Shown: one piece after another, positions 1 to 8,812 of the stretch | Layout: each line of letters opens with the position of its first letter | Position numbering within the stretch: the stretch's first letter is position 1 | NCBI GenBank assembly: GCA_046329055.1 | Contig: JAXLVK010000013.1 | Coordinates: 1 to 64,000, forward strand | From: JADKCL01 sp046329055 | GTDB taxonomy: Bacteria; Bacteroidota; Bacteroidia; J057; JADKCL01 | Direction of reading: 5' to 3' | Length of the DNA: 64,000 bases | The notes under the pieces: generated by a model | Seen by the model: the letters and a program-made list of their open reading frames with translations, nothing else | What the model was told of the DNA's origin: nothing | Database searches by the model: none | Translations under genes and position numbers: made by a program

Positions 1-71
1 CCGATTATTGCATTTTCTGTGATAAAGGAATCCTGCAACTTTGAGGCTCATAGTTCATCGATCAGATCATC

Positions 72-692
72 ATGAGAGAAAAAAACAGCCTTTGGTTTTT
101 GCTTTTGGCCATGCTTGTGTTCGTGGGTATGGGTTGCAAGAATGAATGCAAGAAAGTGGATTGTGTGAATGGCGCCTGCGTCGAGGGGAATTGCCTCTGC
201 AATGCCGGCTGGGTCGGGGTACACTGTGACGAAGTGGATCAGTGCTACCGCCGTAGCTGCAACAACGGCTATTGCGCCGATGGCAGCTGCGTCTGCGATC
301 CCTACTGGGGCGGCAGCAACTGCGCCACTCCTGTGAATCAACTCATTGCAGGGAATGGATGGCGGCTCATCGACAGTTCCATCACCACGCACCTGGTCGC
401 TGACTACCAAGTAGGCATCATTCCCGATCAGGACCACGTGGACCAATTCGTCATCAGCAACCTCTATTCCGACGAACTCACGATCAGGGCTTACCTTGCC
501 AGGGACAATCATTCCTTCAGCTTCCCCCGACAACTCGTGTACGTGTATGATCCCAGCCCATATTACGATGCCGAGTCTGTCCAATGCAGCATGAGTGATG
601 ACTACCGCACGGGCTACATCCGCTACAATGTCTATGTTTCTGGAACGAACACGCTCCATGAGGAGCGGATCGCTACGATCATGCAGTATTAA
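72..692 (+). CDS. EGF-like cysteine-rich lipoprotein, copy 1
   Basis: A 206-residue exported protein. The N-terminus is a lipoprotein signal: a hydrophobic stretch, then V-G-M-G-C with the lipidated cysteine at residue 22. Residues 22-86 form two EGF-like cysteine modules (pattern C-VNGAC-EGNCLCN-GW-G-C, then CYRR-C-NNGYC-GSCVCDP-W-G-NC). Residues 90-206 form a mostly beta domain I do not recognise. It is presumably anchored in the outer membrane or periplasm. A close paralogue lies at 3825-4421, on the other side of the M16 peptidase gene, so the pair probably arose by local duplication. The first ATG directly precedes the signal peptide. The function is unknown; EGF modules suggest protein or calcium binding, but no ligand can be named. 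Confidence 0.8.
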   Translation: MREKNSLWFLLLAMLVFVGMGCKNECKKVDCVNGACVEGNCLCNAGWVGVHCDEVDQCYRRSCNNGYCADGSCVCDPYWGGSNCATPVNQLIAGNGWRLIDSSITTHLVADYQVGIIPDQDHVDQFVISNLYSDELTIRAYLARDNHSFSFPRQLVYVYDPSPYYDAESVQCSMSDDYRTGYIRYNVYVSGTNTLHEERIATIMQY

Positions 693-740
693 AATGCGGG
701 TATCCCTGCACGAGGCTCGTGGGGACTCGCAAGGTTGACC

Positions 741-3707
741 TCAATTGTGCACGTCGCTTTCCTTGATGCGGATGACCTTCCCGAATTTTGAGAGCTGATC
801 GGCGCCGATGCGCTTGGGGTCGCCGGTGAGCACCCATACCACGGGGCTACCGCTGGATTGGATTTGCTCGTGGTAAAATTTCTCCAGTGCCTCCCATGTG
901 AGCCCGGCGTATTGGCTGTACTTGTCGGCGGAGGGGTCTGTGGTGTAACCCAGTCGCCTCCAATCGACAACGGTTTGCGTCAACGTCCTGAATGCAGGCC
1001 GCGCCATGGTGGTGGACTGTTGAGCGGATTTTAGGATGGTGGGGATGCGCTCAGGCTTGGCAGGCATCTTGAGCAGCAGGTCATTCATCACCGTCATGGC
1101 CTCGATGGTCTTGTCGGCTTGGCATCCGATGTAGCCGCGCACCTGGTAATTGCGGTCGGGCACTTGTGGCGCAAGGATTCTGGCTCGGGCGGTGTAGGCG
1201 AGTGAGCGGAATTCGCGGATTTCTTGGAACACCAATCCTGCCATGCTACCGCCGAAGTACTCGTTGAAACAGTCCACCATCCAAGCGATCTCCCGGGAGA
1301 ACTTGGGTCCATCCTTCATGAAATAGAGCTGGGTTTGGATGGCATCTCCACGCTCCAAGAACACGACCGTCGGCTCCTTGTATTGCGTGATGGGATGGTC
1401 CACGTATTGGGCGGATTGGCTGGGGTATTTGCCCATGAAGAAGGTATTTCGGAAGAGCTCCGCTACCGTGTTGGATTGCTTGCGTCCGGAATAATGCACC
1501 TCTACTGCCACGTCGATCGCCTTGGTGAAGGCCGTGATGAGTTCAGCCGCGGAGAGGGCCTTGATCTGCTTCAGGTTCAGTCGCTTCAGGTTGATGGAAT
1601 TCGCACCGTAGAGGGCGTATCGGAAGGCGATTTCTCCCACGGATTGCAGGCTGCGCCCCTCAAACTTGCGTTCGGATTTCGCTCCATCCTCAATCGTCTC
1701 GATCTGCTTGTCATCCTTCGCTGGACTTGTGATCAGTTGCGCAAGCAGTTTCAGGCTTTCGGCGAGGTATTTTTCTGGCCCGCTGCATTCCAATACTGTA
1801 TAATTGGGTTCGGCGTCCAAGGTGTATTCGCAACCAATCACCTCCATGCTGCGCTTGAGGGAATCGGTGCTCATGCTGCCCGCGCCTACCAGGTTCATGT
1901 ACTCGGCCGCCTGCGTGAGGATGGGATAGGTCGAGGTGCCCACTCCCCACCGGATTTTGTATTCGAAGATCTCATCAATCGGATTCTCGACATGGAACAA
2001 CAGGGCATTGGGTCCCAAATTCACTGTGGTGAGGTCCGCGCGAAAATCCACAAAGCGGGGTTTGGAAGGCTCCTCCCCCAGCGCCTGAAAGTGTTGGCCG
2101 TATTCGCTCACGGCCTCTTTTGCGGGCTTGGGCGCCACAAATCCGGGCTTCTCCAGCTTCTCCTTTTTCGGGAAGCCCATCTTGGACTCGAACATGAGGT
2201 AGTTCGGGCCATAATATTTGTTGGCCGCTGCGATGACTTGCTCCTTGGTGACGGAGCCGATCCTGTCGGGGTAGCTGACCACATCCTTCCATGAGCGGCC
2301 TTGGATGAACGCATCGGCCATCAGCAGGCCAAAATTGTTGTTGGACTCAAGGTTCCGCTCGAACTGTATGTCCAGTTTCAACTTGGCTGCTTGAAGGGCG
2401 GCATCCGAAAACTGACCCTGCCGCAGCTTGGCCAATTCTGCAAGGACCAATCCCTCGGCGTTTTCCGTGCTCTGTCCGATGATCTTGGGGATCACCGCGA
2501 TCCAGTTGCCGCCGTGGTCATTGAAGGTCATGGGGATCATGATGACAGCGAGCACCTTATGATCGAGTTGGAGTTTGTTCAGCAACCCAGTCTCGCCACT
2601 GTTGAACAGCAGGTGGTTCACGATGTCGAGGACGGGGCCGTCGGGGTGTCCATTCGGTGCAGTGCGGAAGCCGAGGATGCCTGCCTTGACCGGGGTGTAT
2701 TTGCCGCTGATGTATTCCCGTCCGTTGAAGGGTGCCTCCGGGTATTCCGGGTATTTTGGCACCTCCCCAGGCTTCAACACGCCGAATTTCTTCTCGATCA
2801 TGGGCAATACCGCCTTTGTATTGAAGTCTCCACTCATGACCAGGGCCATGTTGTTGGCGACGTAGTAGGTGTTGAAGTACTCGTACATCTTGGTGAGCGA
2901 AGGATTCTTTAGGTGATCCGTTTCGCCGAGGATGTCCTGCTGCCCGTAGGGATGGTTCTTGAAAAATGCCGTGGAGACCTTGCGGTAGATGGCGTAAGTG
3001 AATTCGTCCATGGCCCGGTTTTTCTCTTCATAGACCGTCTCGAGCTCGCTCTGAAACAGGCGAAAGACGGGATTCTGGAAGCGGGCGGCGTAGATGTCCA
3101 GCCATTTTTCCACCTGATTGGGTGGGAAGGAATTGTGGTAAACGATTTGCTCGACGTTGGTGAAGGCGTTTACCCCTTCGCTGCCGATGGATTCGAGCAT
3201 GCGGTCGAGTTCATTGGGGATGGCGAATGCTGCTGCCGCCACGGCATTTTCATTGATCTGCTTCTGGATCGCGGATCGCTGTGTCGGATCGGTCGTCTTG
3301 CCGAGCTCTTCGTAGAGGCCGTCGATTTTGTCGAGATAGGGCTTCTCCTGTGCATAGTTGCTCGTGCCCATGATGGTGGTGCCCTTGAAGAGCATGTGCT
3401 CGAGGTAATGCCCCATGCCTGTGGCGTCCTTGGGGTCGTATTTGCCGCCCGCCTTCACAGCAACCGCCCCGAAGATGCTGGGGGAGGTATGGTCCTCATG
3501 GAGATAGACCTCGAAGCCGTTGGGCAGGACAGTCTTGGTGACTTCGGTGGTGGGCCTCGGGGCTATTTCGGGCCCCACCTCGATGGGCACCGCGGAAACT
3601 GGTGAGAGGTCCTGTGCACTCAGAATGGATGCAGCCAAACACAGCGGCATGGTCAGGGCGGTACGGAGGTGCATCAGGCGGCGGACAGCGGAGAGTAGCT
3701 TCATCAA
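741..3707 (-). CDS. M16 family zinc metallopeptidase (pitrilysin-like, two-half)
   Basis: A 988-residue exported protease of the insulinase/pitrilysin family. The inverted zinc motif HxxEH is at residues 100-104 (H-Y-L-E-H, in GMGHYLEHMLFKG). The downstream glutamate ligand lies in the ELETVYEEKN segment near residues 221-228, so the N-terminal half should be catalytic. The second half (about 560-988) is the usual inactive M16 half. An N-terminal signal sequence ends near the alanine-glutamine at about 31-32, so it acts in the periplasm or on the surface. Total length fits two-half bacterial M16 proteins. The gene stands alone on the minus strand between two plus-strand EGF-like lipoprotein paralogues. 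The start is one of two adjacent ATGs (3707 or 3704). Substrate unknown. Confidence 0.92.
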   Translation of the reverse strand: MMKLLSAVRRLMHLRTALTMPLCLAASILSAQDLSPVSAVPIEVGPEIAPRPTTEVTKTVLPNGFEVYLHEDHTSPSIFGAVAVKAGGKYDPKDATGMGHYLEHMLFKGTTIMGTSNYAQEKPYLDKIDGLYEELGKTTDPTQRSAIQKQINENAVAAAAFAIPNELDRMLESIGSEGVNAFTNVEQIVYHNSFPPNQVEKWLDIYAARFQNPVFRLFQSELETVYEEKNRAMDEFTYAIYRKVSTAFFKNHPYGQQDILGETDHLKNPSLTKMYEYFNTYYVANNMALVMSGDFNTKAVLPMIEKKFGVLKPGEVPKYPEYPEAPFNGREYISGKYTPVKAGILGFRTAPNGHPDGPVLDIVNHLLFNSGETGLLNKLQLDHKVLAVIMIPMTFNDHGGNWIAVIPKIIGQSTENAEGLVLAELAKLRQGQFSDAALQAAKLKLDIQFERNLESNNNFGLLMADAFIQGRSWKDVVSYPDRIGSVTKEQVIAAANKYYGPNYLMFESKMGFPKKEKLEKPGFVAPKPAKEAVSEYGQHFQALGEEPSKPRFVDFRADLTTVNLGPNALLFHVENPIDEIFEYKIRWGVGTSTYPILTQAAEYMNLVGAGSMSTDSLKRSMEVIGCEYTLDAEPNYTVLECSGPEKYLAESLKLLAQLITSPAKDDKQIETIEDGAKSERKFEGRSLQSVGEIAFRYALYGANSINLKRLNLKQIKALSAAELITAFTKAIDVAVEVHYSGRKQSNTVAELFRNTFFMGKYPSQSAQYVDHPITQYKEPTVVFLERGDAIQTQLYFMKDGPKFSREIAWMVDCFNEYFGGSMAGLVFQEIREFRSLAYTARARILAPQVPDRNYQVRGYIGCQADKTIEAMTVMNDLLLKMPAKPERIPTILKSAQQSTTMARPAFRTLTQTVVDWRRLGYTTDPSADKYSQYAGLTWEALEKFYHEQIQSSGSPVVWVLTGDPKRIGADQLSKFGKVIRIKESDVHN

Positions 3708-3824
3708 ATCAGGCGATTGAAGGGCTGAAAATACGATTTTTGCATTTCAGCGAGGACCGAATTGGAATCTTCCCCTGCCCGTGGTTATCTTGCTGTGACG
3801 GCTTACCCAAAACACCGTTTGACA

Positions 3825-4421
3825 ATGAAACATCGCCCGCTTTCCCTCCTGCTCGGATTTGCCCTGCTCACTTTCTTTTTCACAGCCTGCAAGCAGCCCT
3901 GCAAGGATGTGAGCTGCGTGAACGGTGCCTGCCTCGAAGGCAATTGCCTCTGCAATACCGGATGGACGGGCCCCAACTGCGATCAGCCGGACGAGTGCTA
4001 CGCCCGCAACTGCAACAATGGGCACTGTGAGGACGGCGCCTGTGTCTGCGATGCGCTTTGGGACGGCAACGATTGCAGCGAGACTGTGGCCGCGAAATTC
4101 GTCGGCAACTGGTCATTCTTGGAGACCTGCACACCCTCCGGGCAGAACGGCGGCAGTATCATCAGCTCGGAGGTCGTCGGCACCAAGGATCAACTCCGCC
4201 TCTCCAACTTTTGGAGCCTAGGCACCGTCACCGCCAAGGTGAACCCCGACAAGCGCAGCCTCAAGATCGAACGGCAGATGCTCTGGGCCGGATACGACGT
4301 AGAATCCACCTCCGCCACCATTTCCAGCGACAGCCGCACCCTCAACATCAGCTACACCGTCTATACCGCCGGAACGGACAACGTCGAGGATCAGTGTACT
4401 GCGGTGTGGACGAAGTACTGA
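3825..4421 (+). CDS. EGF-like cysteine-rich lipoprotein, copy 2
   Basis: A 198-residue paralogue of the protein at 72-692. I chose the ATG at 3825 because it begins MKHRPLSLLL and gives a clean lipoprotein signal with F-T-A-C, lipidated cysteine 22; the upstream in-frame start at 3762 would put 21 polar residues before it. Two EGF-like modules at about residues 26-86 repeat the copy-1 spacing nearly residue for residue. The C-terminal half is beta-rich (NWSFLETC, then short amphipathic strands) and has diverged much more from copy 1 than the EGF part has. Probably a lipid-anchored envelope protein; function unknown. Confidence 0.8.
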   Translation: MKHRPLSLLLGFALLTFFFTACKQPCKDVSCVNGACLEGNCLCNTGWTGPNCDQPDECYARNCNNGHCEDGACVCDALWDGNDCSETVAAKFVGNWSFLETCTPSGQNGGSIISSEVVGTKDQLRLSNFWSLGTVTAKVNPDKRSLKIERQMLWAGYDVESTSATISSDSRTLNISYTVYTAGTDNVEDQCTAVWTKY

Positions 4422-4445
4422 GCAGATACCGGTTTTGGGGCGCCA

Positions 4446-4491
4446 CCGCCCGCCGTAGGGATAGGTCGCGACCTGTCCCTACGGCGGGCGG
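4446..4491. repeat. 46-bp near-perfect palindrome, GGTCGCGACC core
   Basis: The two arms pair around the centre 4468/4469 with a single T/G mismatch (4462 against 4475). The core GGTCGCGACCTGTCC is shared with a second palindrome at 52138-52173, so this is a dispersed family of palindromic elements. It sits 25 bp after the EGF-lipoprotein gene and could fold in RNA on either strand, possibly acting as a terminator, but there is no T-run. Confidence 0.75.
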
Positions 4492-4576
4492 GATGGACAT
4501 CGAATCTTGGTTTTCTCGGTTTTTCCTTCAATCTTCCAAATCCCAAAACTGGATCACTAGATAGAATCGAAGAAAT

Positions 4577-5443
4577 ATGCCTAGAAAAGTAAAATCAGGC
4601 CTCATTCAAATGAGCCTGCCCATGACCGAGGGTGAGGGAACGATCGAGCAGATCGTAGAGGCGATGTACGAGAAGCACCTGCCCTACATCGACAAGGCGG
4701 GTCAGGAAGGTGTCCAAATCCTCTGCCTACAAGAGATTTTCAATACGCCCTACTTCTGCCCCGGGCAGGACAAGGCTTGGTACGCGAGCGCCGAGGCAGT
4801 CCCCGGCCCCACCACCGAGCGCCTCGCCCATTATGCGAAGAAGTATGGGATGGTGATCATTGTCCCGGTGTATGAAAAGGAAAGCGCGGGCTTCCTCTAC
4901 AATACGGCTGCTGTGATCGACGCGGACGGCAAGTACCTGGGCAAATACCGCAAGAACCATATCCCGCACACGAGCGGATTCTGGGAGAAATTCTTCTTCC
5001 GCCCCGGCAATATGGGCTACCCGGTCTTCCAAACGGCTTATGCCAAGGTCGGCGTTTACATCTGCTATGACCGCCACTTCCCCGACGGCGCACGCTGCCT
5101 CGGCCTGAATGGCGCGGAGATTGTCTATAACCCAAGCGCGACCGTCGCCGGACTCAGCCAATACCTCTGGAAACTCGAGCAACCCGCGCATGCCGCAGCA
5201 AATGGCTACTTCATGGGCTGCATCAACCGTGTCGGCACCGAGAAGCCTTGGAACCTCGGCAAGTTCTACGGCACAAGCTATTTCGTGGATCCCCGCGGCC
5301 AAATCTTCGCCCAAGCCTCCGAAACCGAAGACGAGCTCCTCGTCGCCGAATTCGACTTGGACATGATCGAAGAAGTCCGCTCCACATGGCAATTCTTCCG
5401 TGACCGCCGTCCAGAAACCTACGGGAGACTTACTGAACTTTAA
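4577..5443 (+). CDS. pydC: beta-ureidopropionase (nitrilase superfamily)
   Basis: A 288-residue carbon-nitrogen hydrolase. The nitrilase triad is visible: Glu53 (in LCLQEIF), Lys126 (in KYRKNHIP) and Cys163 (in VYICYDRHFP). Beyond the superfamily level it carries signatures of animal-type beta-ureidopropionase: GPTT, RKNHIP, GN-G-PVFQT, NGAEI-NPSAT, INRVGTE and FYG-SY. That enzyme hydrolyses N-carbamoyl-beta-alanine to beta-alanine, CO2 and ammonia in the cytosol. PreT and PreA follow directly, which supports this over N-carbamoylputrescine amidase, the nearest alternative family. The start is the first ATG after the stop of the preceding region. It is the last enzyme of reductive pyrimidine degradation although the gene comes first in the cluster. 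Confidence 0.85.
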   Translation: MPRKVKSGLIQMSLPMTEGEGTIEQIVEAMYEKHLPYIDKAGQEGVQILCLQEIFNTPYFCPGQDKAWYASAEAVPGPTTERLAHYAKKYGMVIIVPVYEKESAGFLYNTAAVIDADGKYLGKYRKNHIPHTSGFWEKFFFRPGNMGYPVFQTAYAKVGVYICYDRHFPDGARCLGLNGAEIVYNPSATVAGLSQYLWKLEQPAHAAANGYFMGCINRVGTEKPWNLGKFYGTSYFVDPRGQIFAQASETEDELLVAEFDLDMIEEVRSTWQFFRDRRPETYGRLTEL

Positions 5444-5448
5444 TGGAT

Positions 5449-5523
5449 AATTGATAATGAATAACGAATAATGGTTCGAGGTCATTCATTGTATTGTTCA
5501 TTATTAATTATTCATTGTTAATT
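5449..5523. repeat. AT-rich imperfect inverted repeat
   Basis: Arms 5449-5473 and 5499-5523 pair around a 25-nt loop with about four mismatches. The element is almost pure A/T with TTGATAATGAATAA-like motifs and fills the gap between pydC and preT, in sharp contrast to the GC-rich genes. A shorter relative (TTGATCATTGATAGTTGATAATTG) lies at 8338-8362, between preA and the deaminase gene. Role unknown. Confidence 0.6.
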
Positions 5524-5533
5524 CAAAGAAACG

Positions 5534-6856
5534 ATGGGAGAATTCACTCGTCCTGAAACCGAGGCACAATTCGAGGCGAACTTTGCGCAGCTGAAACCGC
5601 TCATGAATGCCACCGAGGCATATTATGAGAGTTCCCGCTGCCTGTTTTGCTACGATGCGCCTTGTGTAAATGCCTGTCCCACGGGCATCGATATTCCGCT
5701 GTTCATCCGGCAGATCAATGCGGGCAACCGCGAAGGGGCCGCGAAGACGATTTACGACAGCAATTACTTTGGCTATGCCTGCGGCAAGGTCTGCCCGACC
5801 GAGGTCCTCTGCGAGGGTGCTTGCGTCTATAACCATCAGCAGGTGAAGCCCTTGGAGATCGGCCGCTTGCAGTCATTTGCCACGCATTCTGTCATTGAAT
5901 CCGGCAAGCGGCTCTACGACTTGGCTCCGGAAAATGGCCGCAAGGTCGCGATCGTGGGTGCGGGTCCGGCAGGGCTTGCATGCGCCTGCGAATTGCGGCT
6001 GCTGGGCTATTCAGTCGATGTCTTCGAGGCCAAGGGTCATCCCTCCGGCTTGACCGTCTATGGTGTCGCGCCCTACAAGATCACCAATGACGAAGCCCTG
6101 GTCGAGATGCAATACCTGGAGGCGCAATTTGGCTTCCGGGTGCATTACAACCATGCCATCGACACAGCGGAGAAATTCGCTGGCTTGGAGGCGGGTTACG
6201 ATGCGGTCTTCCTCGGCATTGGCTTGGGGAATACGCGGGGCTTGGGCATTCCGGGCGAAGACTTGCCGGAGGTCACTGGCGCGACGGAATTCATCGAGCG
6301 CCTGCGGATGCAGCATACGGCAGTTACCGTGCCTGCGCGCGTCGTCGTCATCGGGGGTGGGAACACCGCTATGGATGCCGCGAGCGAGAGTGCCCGACTG
6401 GGTGCCCGCGAGGTGACATTGGCGTACCGCCGTCCCAAGTCGGAGATGGGCGCGTATCACTTTGAGCATGAACTCGCCAAGGGTGTGGGTGTCCGGGGAT
6501 TGTTCTCCGCGCAGCCTGTCGCCATCGTCGGCAACGGCAAGGTCGAGGGTGTGCAATTCCGCCAAACCGAAGTCGTGGGCGACCGTATCCAAGAGGTTGC
6601 AGGCAGCGAATTTGTGGTGCCTTGCGACATGGTCATCCTCGCGACTGGGCAGGACAAGCAGCGCGGCATCCTCAGCCTCATCAAGGGTCTGGAATTCGAC
6701 AACGGCGGCAAGATCAAGGTGAACGCCCATGGTCAATGCACCAATCCGAAATATTACGCGGGTGGAGATGCCGTCAATGGCGGCGCTGAGGTGGTCAATG
6801 CCGCAGCCGAAGGCAAGGCGGCAGCGCGGGCGATCCATTCTATCATCATGAAATAA
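5534..6856 (+). CDS. preT: NAD(P)-dependent dihydropyrimidine dehydrogenase, subunit PreT
   Basis: A 440-residue flavoprotein that feeds electrons to PreA so that uracil or thymine is reduced to the dihydro form. An N-terminal iron-sulfur domain of the glutamate-synthase small-subunit type has cysteines 36, 39, 44, 48 and 83, 87, 93, 97. The FAD-binding Rossmann motif GAGPAG is at 142-147 and the NAD(P) motif GGGNTAMD at 274-281, followed by the conserved ILATGQD. The C-terminus ends with the typical GGDAVNGGAEVVNA segment. Length and layout match PreT or the N-terminal third of animal dihydropyrimidine dehydrogenase. preA follows after a 117-bp gap. Confidence 0.93.
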   Translation: MGEFTRPETEAQFEANFAQLKPLMNATEAYYESSRCLFCYDAPCVNACPTGIDIPLFIRQINAGNREGAAKTIYDSNYFGYACGKVCPTEVLCEGACVYNHQQVKPLEIGRLQSFATHSVIESGKRLYDLAPENGRKVAIVGAGPAGLACACELRLLGYSVDVFEAKGHPSGLTVYGVAPYKITNDEALVEMQYLEAQFGFRVHYNHAIDTAEKFAGLEAGYDAVFLGIGLGNTRGLGIPGEDLPEVTGATEFIERLRMQHTAVTVPARVVVIGGGNTAMDAASESARLGAREVTLAYRRPKSEMGAYHFEHELAKGVGVRGLFSAQPVAIVGNGKVEGVQFRQTEVVGDRIQEVAGSEFVVPCDMVILATGQDKQRGILSLIKGLEFDNGGKIKVNAHGQCTNPKYYAGGDAVNGGAEVVNAAAEGKAAARAIHSIIMK

Positions 6857-6973
6857 AATCTGTCACGAAATGTTGTCAGCGACAAAGGTCTCTGGCTTGT
6901 TGCCAGGGCCTGTACCACAAAGGTTGACGCGATACCTGTCCCTGAGGACTATAACAGGCAAGTCGAATGGACT

Positions 6974-8335
6974 ATGCAAAAAATTATCGATATGGCTGAT
7001 CTGAGCATAAATTTCGCTGGCATCAAATCCCCCAATCCGTTTTGGCTGGCTTCTGCGCCGCCTGCGAATTCGGGCTACCAAGTGATGAAGGCCTTTGATG
7101 CGGGATGGGGCGGGGCGGTTTGGAAGACCCTCGGTGTGCCCGTGGTGAACGTGTCGAGCCGCTACGGCAGCGTTAATTACCGCAATACCCGCATGGCGGG
7201 TCTCAACAACATCGAATTGATCACCGACCGTACCCTCGCAGACAACCTGCGCGAGATCGAGGAGGTGAAGAAATATTTCCCGAACCATGCGGTGATCGCT
7301 TCGCTCATGGTCGAGACCCGCGCCGAGTGGCACCAAATCGTGCAGGATGTCCAAAACGCTGGTGCTGACGGCATTGAGCTGAACTTTGGCTGCCCGCATG
7401 GCATGTGCGAACGCGGCATGGGCAGCGCTGTGGGGCAGGAACCTCGGGTGCTCAAGAGCATAGTGAGCTGGGTGATGGAGGTCGCGAAGATCCCGGTCAT
7501 CACCAAACTCACCCCCAATATCAGCCACATCACCGATCCCGCCGTCGCGGCTGTGGAAGGCGGCACGAATGCCATCTCCCTCATCAATACGATCAAGAGC
7601 ATTGTCGGCATCAATTTGGATACCCTGGCCCCCTACCCCGAGGTGGACGGTCGCGGCACCAATGGCGGATATTGCGGTCCGGCGGTGAAGCCGATTGCGC
7701 TCAACATGCTCCGCGAATGCGCACAACATCCTGATGTCCGGGTTCCTATTTCCGGCATTGGAGGGATCGAAAATTGGAGGGATGCTGCGGAATTCATCCT
7801 CCTGGGTGCAAGCTCGGTGCAGGTCTGTACGGCTGTGATGCACTATGGATTTGGGATCATCCGCGAGATGCTTCCCGGCTTGGAGCGCTACATGGACGAG
7901 AAAGGTTTCCGCACAATCGACGAGATGTGTGGCCGCGCCCTGCCGAATGTGGTGGAGTGGAAGGAGCTGAATCTCAAGCACAAGGTCGTCGCAAACATCA
8001 ACAAGGACAAGTGCATCGGCTGTCAACTTTGCTACATCGCCTGTGAGGACGGCGCACACCAAGCGATTGCCCTCCCGACCGACGGCAGCCGCGTTCCCCA
8101 GATCATCGACGAGAACTGCGTGGGTTGCAACCTCTGCTCACTCGTTTGCCCCGTGGAGCAATGCATTTCCATGGAGAAGCGCGATGACGGCAAGGAATTC
8201 CTGAGCTGGGAACAGCGCACGGAAGCGAATACGATCCCGACGACGTTCAATGACGAGCGCGCTGGTGGCAATGGACATCACGTGCCGACGGTTGCTGAGG
8301 CTGCGGCGAAGATGAAGAACCACAAGTTTAGTTGA
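6974..8335 (+). CDS. preA: NAD(P)-dependent dihydropyrimidine dehydrogenase, catalytic subunit PreA
   Basis: A protein of about 453 residues: an FMN-binding TIM barrel of the dihydroorotate dehydrogenase type, then a two-cluster ferredoxin domain. The active-site cysteine is Cys140 in the NFGCPHGM loop. The 4Fe-4S ligands are Cys347, 350, 353, 357 and Cys382, 385, 388, 392. The barrel start (DLSINFAGIKSPNPFWLASAPP region) is typical. The ATG at 6992 (M-A-D-L-S-I) is as likely a start as the ATG at 6974 and fits the family slightly better. With PreT it forms the cytosolic enzyme reducing uracil to 5,6-dihydrouracil. The C-terminal tail of about 30 residues after the ferredoxin domain is variable. 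Confidence 0.93.
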   Translation: MQKIIDMADLSINFAGIKSPNPFWLASAPPANSGYQVMKAFDAGWGGAVWKTLGVPVVNVSSRYGSVNYRNTRMAGLNNIELITDRTLADNLREIEEVKKYFPNHAVIASLMVETRAEWHQIVQDVQNAGADGIELNFGCPHGMCERGMGSAVGQEPRVLKSIVSWVMEVAKIPVITKLTPNISHITDPAVAAVEGGTNAISLINTIKSIVGINLDTLAPYPEVDGRGTNGGYCGPAVKPIALNMLRECAQHPDVRVPISGIGGIENWRDAAEFILLGASSVQVCTAVMHYGFGIIREMLPGLERYMDEKGFRTIDEMCGRALPNVVEWKELNLKHKVVANINKDKCIGCQLCYIACEDGAHQAIALPTDGSRVPQIIDENCVGCNLCSLVCPVEQCISMEKRDDGKEFLSWEQRTEANTIPTTFNDERAGGNGHHVPTVAEAAAKMKNHKFS

Positions 8336-8368
8336 CAGTTGATCATTGATAGTTGATAATTGGGAGGC

Positions 8369-8803
8369 ATGATGGACGATTTCATGAAATTGGCGATCCA
8401 GGAGGCGAAGGAGGGTTACGCCGAGGGGGGTATTCCAATCGGGTCGGTATTGGTGAAGGATGGGAAGCTTGTGGCGCAGGGCCGCAATAAGCGGGTGCAG
8501 GAAAAGAATCCGATCCTCCATGGCGAGATGGATTGCCTGAACAATGCGGGCCGGATCGGCAGCTACAAGAATACGGTGATTTACAGCACCTTGATGCCCT
8601 GTTACATGTGTGCGGGGACGATCGTGCAGTTCAAGATTCCGAAGGTGATTGTGGGGGAATCGCGGACATTTCCCGGTGCGGTGGAGTTCATGCGCAGCCA
8701 CGGCGTGGAGGTGATCGACCTGGACCTCCCGGAATGCGTGGAGATGATGGAGAAATTCATCGCCGAGAAGCCTGAGCTGTGGAATGAGGATATAGGGGAG
8801 TAA
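8369..8803 (+). CDS. Cytosine deaminase, yeast Fcy1 type
   Basis: A 144-residue zinc deaminase of the cytidine/deoxycytidylate deaminase fold. Zinc and proton-shuttle residues are His51 and Glu53 (in LHGEMD) and Cys78 and Cys81 (in MPCYMC). The sequence follows yeast cytosine deaminase along its length: GY-EGG-PIG near the start, N-GRI/L in the middle, and a C-terminus ending W-x-EDIGE, where yeast also ends EDIGE. It should convert cytosine to uracil, which PreTA then reduces. The ATG at 8369 follows a GGAGG, one of the few Shine-Dalgarno-like sites here. The E. coli CodA fold is unrelated, so codA is not used as a symbol. Guanine deaminase and tRNA adenosine deaminase are less likely. Confidence 0.87.
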   Translation: MMDDFMKLAIQEAKEGYAEGGIPIGSVLVKDGKLVAQGRNKRVQEKNPILHGEMDCLNNAGRIGSYKNTVIYSTLMPCYMCAGTIVQFKIPKVIVGESRTFPGAVEFMRSHGVEVIDLDLPECVEMMEKFIAEKPELWNEDIGE

Positions 8804-8812
8804 GAAATTCTC

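Noticed and set aside
6920..6950. Third copy of the GGTCGCGACC palindrome
   Set aside because: Only a GCGATACCTGTCCCT half is present and it has no complementary arm.
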